Shown here piece by piece: positions 7,975 to 9,851 of a DNA stretch of 9,851 nt. Every line of letters starts with the position of its first letter. The first letter of the stretch is position 1. Both the position numbers and the translations under genes were made by a program. The stretch is from the NCBI GenBank assembly GCA_016280685.1, contig JAEEHE010000053.1:1-9851 (forward strand), written 5' to 3'. Under the pieces are notes generated by a model that was not told the DNA's origin, did no database searches, and worked only from the letters and a program-made list of their open reading frames with translations. This DNA comes from Caryophanales bacterium (GTDB taxonomy: Bacteria > Bacillota_I > Bacilli_A > RFN20 > CAG-826).

Positions 7975-7981
7975 CTTCCTA
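7975..7981 (-). promoter_or_regulatory. Ribosome binding site fused to the upstream stop codon (TAGGAAG)
   Basis: The TAG stop of the oxidoreductase gene (7981-7979) runs into AGGAAG (7980-7975), 6 bases before the ATG of the surface protein. This is the same stop/Shine-Dalgarno fusion as at 3111-3117 and argues for coupled translation. Confidence 0.7.
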
Positions 7982-9268
7982 GATTTTATGGTTGAAAGGA
8001 ATAACAGCTTTCCTTTTTACTGACTCATCAGCATCAAAAACTGCCAAGTGTCCAATAATAGAGTCATCAATTGTGGTTGTGGAAATACTTGGCTTTCCAC
8101 CAGAGAAATAGGCTAAAAAATCAGCCACTAAACCTTTATCGCCACCAAAATGGCCACCGGTTTCACCGTGTTTATCACTATATTCGATAACTCGTTCATT
8201 ATAACCATCCGTTTCTTTATTAAATGTTCTCACGCAAACAATTCCTGATGAGGCAGAAGCTTCGATTTCTCCAAGTGTACCAACAATATGGATAGTTCTT
8301 TCCGCTTTCATCGCGCCTAACACTAAGGTGTGACAAGCCATGGAGCCGTTAGCGAATTTAATAATCACTTCTTGATGATTTAATAAATCACCTTCGCATT
8401 TAAAGACACAACGGCCATGGGGATTATTGGTTTTTAAAGATTCAATTTTCTCTTCTAAGGTCACTTCTTGATAGTTTTTACCCATACATTGCCAAGGGTA
8501 CCAAGGAAGTAAATCATTTTTAATATACATCACTTCTGCATTATAAATGCATTTATTTCGTATGTGTTCTGGACAATCCACTAAGCATCTATTTCCAGAA
8601 CCAATAGGCGCATCTTCTTTATTGAAATAATTTCTTGTTCCATCACTATAAACAGAAACAGGTCTTGTTTCATTATTCAGCCAGGTGATTAAATCGATGT
8701 CATGACAACATTTAGCTAATAAGAAAGAAGAACCGCATTTTGCTTCACTATTCCATTTACCTCTTAAATACGAAACAGAAGAATGATACGCTCCCACTCT
8801 TTCGGAGGTATTCATGTGGATGATTTTACCAATCTCACCACTGAGGAGAATTTCTTTAATACCTCTATATAAGGGGGAGAAACGTAAAACATGGCAAATC
8901 ATCACTTTGCAGTTATTTTCTTTGGCTACTTTAGCTAATTCTAATAAGTCTTTTTCGTTATTAGTGATAGGTTTTTCTAGCACTAAGTCATAGCCTTGTT
9001 TTAAAAAGGGAATAGATGTGGAGATATGGAGATGATCCATAGTTCCATTAATGACTAAATCCGCGATTTTGCCTTGGCTAAGGACTTCGCTAATATCGGA
9101 ATAGCATTTTTCTAAGGGCACATTAAAATGCTCATTAACATATTTTTGTCTTTCAATATCTGGATCGACAGCGGCCACCACTTCAATACCATGAAATTGG
9201 TTTATTGCGTAATTGGCATAAACACAAGTGCGGTCACCACAACCCACGAGAATCGCTTTTAGTTTCAT
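7979..9268 (-). CDS. Gfo/Idh/MocA-family NAD(P)-dependent oxidoreductase, Cys-rich subtype
   Basis: Complete 429-residue cytoplasmic enzyme of the glucose-fructose oxidoreductase/inositol dehydrogenase family; no signal peptide. The Rossmann domain opens with KAILVGCGDR (G9-x-G11-x-R13), an acidic D35 ends the second strand (VAAVDP), and the family signature LEKPI carries K99. The catalytic region SFLLAKCCHDIDLITW (181-196) provides K186, H189 and D192 candidates. There are 16 cysteines by my count; six fall between residues 228 and 291 (C228, C232, C240, C261, C287, C291), a pattern I recall in a subgroup of this family. Length is somewhat above the common 330-390 because of this Cys-bearing insert. 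It is first in the operon, next to surface glycan functions, so it likely acts on the imported sugar: dehydrogenation, epimerisation via a keto intermediate, or NAD-dependent glycoside cleavage as in GH109-type relatives. No clear Shine-Dalgarno precedes the ATG; no better in-frame start exists, since the Rossmann strand begins at residue 3. Confidence 0.92.
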   Translation of the reverse strand: MKLKAILVGCGDRTCVYANYAINQFHGIEVVAAVDPDIERQKYVNEHFNVPLEKCYSDISEVLSQGKIADLVINGTMDHLHISTSIPFLKQGYDLVLEKPITNNEKDLLELAKVAKENNCKVMICHVLRFSPLYRGIKEILLSGEIGKIIHMNTSERVGAYHSSVSYLRGKWNSEAKCGSSFLLAKCCHDIDLITWLNNETRPVSVYSDGTRNYFNKEDAPIGSGNRCLVDCPEHIRNKCIYNAEVMYIKNDLLPWYPWQCMGKNYQEVTLEEKIESLKTNNPHGRCVFKCEGDLLNHQEVIIKFANGSMACHTLVLGAMKAERTIHIVGTLGEIEASASSGIVCVRTFNKETDGYNERVIEYSDKHGETGGHFGGDKGLVADFLAYFSGGKPSISTTTIDDSIIGHLAVFDADESVKRKAVIPFNHKI

Positions 9269-9306
9269 AATTAATTATAAAGATTAAAAAGTCTTTTCTT
9301 GCTTTT

Positions 9307-9335
9307 ATTATATAATTGCTTCTATTAATAGATAA
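9307..9335 (-). promoter_or_regulatory. Candidate sigma-70-type promoter of the six-gene operon
   Basis: On the minus strand a perfect TATAAT (9312-9307) lies 17 bases downstream of TTATCT (9335-9330), a poor -35 box (3 of 6). Transcription would start near 9300, giving a leader of about 30 bases with no clear Shine-Dalgarno. A perfect -10 with a weak -35 is the layout expected for an activator-dependent promoter, which fits an AraC-type regulator next door. Confidence 0.55.
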
Positions 9336-9343
9336 CGAAAATC
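9331..9343. promoter_or_regulatory. Operator-like word overlapping the operon -35 (GATAACGAAAATC)
   Basis: This 13-base word covers the weak -35 of the operon promoter and matches GAAAACGATAGTG at 9425-9437 at 9 of 13 positions, both centred on AACGA. It could be one of a pair of sites for the divergently encoded regulator or another repressor. It has the central CG of LacI/CcpA-type sites but does not fit the CcpA consensus spacing. Confidence 0.25.
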
Positions 9344-9352
9344 ATAAAATCA
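9337..9352. repeat. Two tandem 8-base repeats (GAAAATCA, TAAAATCA) just upstream of the operon -35
   Basis: Seven of eight bases are identical between the copies at 9337-9344 and 9345-9352. Relative to the operon start predicted near 9300 they lie at about -37 to -52, where AraC-family activators often bind as direct repeats. The region is AT-rich, so chance is a real alternative. Confidence 0.3.
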
Positions 9353-9424
9353 AACTAAATAACTATAATTTAAAAATTCAAAACTAAAAAATGAGAAAAA
9401 GCAAAATTGTTTTTATTTATAAAA

Positions 9425-9437
9425 GAAAACGATAGTG
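9425..9437. promoter_or_regulatory. Second operator-like word (GAAAACGATAGTG)
   Basis: It resembles the word at 9331-9343 (9 of 13) and lies just upstream of the region of the regulator's own promoter, so the pair brackets the intergenic core. Support is only this similarity. Confidence 0.2.
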
Positions 9438-9457
9438 GATGTTTTGATAAAAATTAT

Positions 9458-9486
9458 TTTAATTTGCGATAAGGTGTTGCTATAAA
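9458..9486 (+). promoter_or_regulatory. Candidate extended -10 promoter of the AraC-family regulator gene
   Basis: TGCTATAAA at 9478-9486 matches an extended -10 (TG-n-TATAAT, one mismatch). With 17-base spacing the -35 position holds TTTAAT (9458-9463), poor, as often tolerated with an extended -10. Transcription would start near 9493, only about 8 bases before the ATG at 9501, so the messenger would be almost leaderless. A TTGATA at 9444-9449 with GATAAG at 9468-9473 (18-base spacing) is an alternative. Confidence 0.4.
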
Positions 9487-9500
9487 ATATATATTAGATT

Positions 9501-9851
9501 ATGGTCGTCGAATACGAATCGTTAGCGGATGTCAGTTTTTATTGCTATTTTGTCAAAAGTGGCACCCCTTTTGGTAATGGTGGGAATTATTATACGATTA
9601 AAGCCACTCCTCACTTCCATCGCAATATCGAGTTTTTATTTATCACACGAGGTGTCCAAAGAGTGATTGTCGATGGGCAAGAACACGAACTTCACGCTGG
9701 TGATATTCTTTTTGTGAATTCTTATGAACCCCATAGCTATGATGATTGTGATGCGGAAGCCTATATTTTAGTTTTATCTTCCACATATTTTGAACCATTC
9801 CATTTATTCTATTCTGGTTCTTTCCCTAGAATCATGGATGACAAAGAAAAG
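9501..9851 (+). CDS. AraC-family transcriptional regulator, N-terminal cupin sensor part (3'-truncated by window edge)
   Basis: 117 codons open to the window edge; the C-terminal helix-turn-helix domain lies outside, so the family call rests on the sensor domain. The cupin pattern is clear: H38-x-H40-x3-E44 with hydrophobic strand FLFITRG (45-51), then RVIVDGQEHELHAGDILFVN (54-73) with G67-D68, and Y75-E76-P77-H78, the second conserved cupin block seen in AraC-type sugar sensors. These histidines and the acid could contact a ligand or metal. The ATG at 9501 is the first possible start, because an in-frame TAG lies at 9495-9497. No Shine-Dalgarno is present at usable distance (AAGGTG at 9471 is too far), consistent with a short or absent leader. 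Divergent placement next to the operon makes it the likely sugar-responsive regulator of these genes and perhaps of itself. Confidence 0.85.
   Translation, partial: MVVEYESLADVSFYCYFVKSGTPFGNGGNYYTIKATPHFHRNIEFLFITRGVQRVIVDGQEHELHAGDILFVNSYEPHSYDDCDAEAYILVLSSTYFEPFHLFYSGSFPRIMDDKEK

Larger units (their letters stand above)
9269..9500. other. Divergent intergenic regulatory region between operon and AraC-type regulator
   Basis: 232 AT-rich bases with several A- and T-tracts, no RNA gene and no convincing small gene. It must hold the promoters of both transcription units. Besides the candidate promoters and repeats listed separately, 9411-9424 is an imperfect palindrome with 6-base arms (TTTTAT, ATAAAA) around TT. 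It immediately precedes the operator-like word at 9425. Confidence 0.7.

Noticed and set aside
9391..9435. A 14-codon plus-strand micro-ORF (MRKSKIVFIYKRKR) upstream of the regulator
   Set aside because: A basic, Lys/Arg-rich peptide is expected by chance in A-rich DNA. It lacks a Shine-Dalgarno and lies upstream of the regulator's best promoter.
9331..9437. CcpA-type catabolite-response elements at the two AACGA words
   Set aside because: Neither word fits the 14-base cre consensus: one half resembles GAAAACG but the other half and spacing fail. They are kept only as generic operator-like words.
9269..9500. Riboswitch, tRNA or Rho-independent terminator in the intergenic region
   Set aside because: No GC-rich stem, cloverleaf or hairpin followed by a T-run was found on either strand. 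The only inverted repeat is AT-only with 6-base arms.
1..9851. Alternative genetic code with TGA read as Trp
   Set aside because: All complete genes run full length with many Trp residues read from TGG. In a recoded genome most Trp codons would be TGA and the standard-code frames would be broken.

Overview
The window looks like a piece of a low-GC, monoderm Bacillota genome, possibly an uncultivated gut member of the Bacilli/Mollicutes side. This is an inference: the DNA is AT-rich, several internal genes have AGGAGG-type ribosome binding sites, the exported proteins have Bacillota-style lipoprotein signals, and there is no sign of an outer membrane. Tryptophan is read from TGG throughout and the complete genes end only in TAA or TAG, so the recoded TGA=Trp code of classical mycoplasmas does not apply.

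Layout. Six genes on the minus strand (9268 down to 1) form one very tight operon with gaps of 0 to 12 bases. In transcription order they are: a Gfo/Idh/MocA-type NAD(P)-dependent oxidoreductase; a 774-residue repeat-containing surface protein with a C-terminal membrane anchor; an 842-residue lipoprotein resembling six-hairpin ((alpha/alpha)6) glycoside hydrolases; a family-1 extracellular solute-binding lipoprotein; and two CUT1-type (MalF-like and MalG-like) sugar permeases. The second permease is cut by the left edge. A divergent gene on the plus strand, cut by the right edge, encodes the cupin sensor domain of an AraC-family regulator. The 232-base intergenic region (9269-9500) holds candidate divergent promoters, an 8-base tandem repeat against the operon -35 box, and a pair of similar 13-base operator-like words.

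How it fits together. The set reads as a Gram-positive glycan-utilisation locus. The AraC-type regulator would sense a sugar. The anchored repeat protein may bind or present a polymer at the surface. The lipoprotein glycosidase would trim it outside the cell. The solute-binding protein and the two permeases would import the oligosaccharide, using an ATPase not encoded here. The cytoplasmic oxidoreductase would then oxidise, epimerise or cleave the product. The substrate cannot be read from the sequence. The least familiar part is the repeat protein: its first two unit-to-unit distances are both exactly 151 residues, a fourth copy is badly eroded, and I do not recognise its family.
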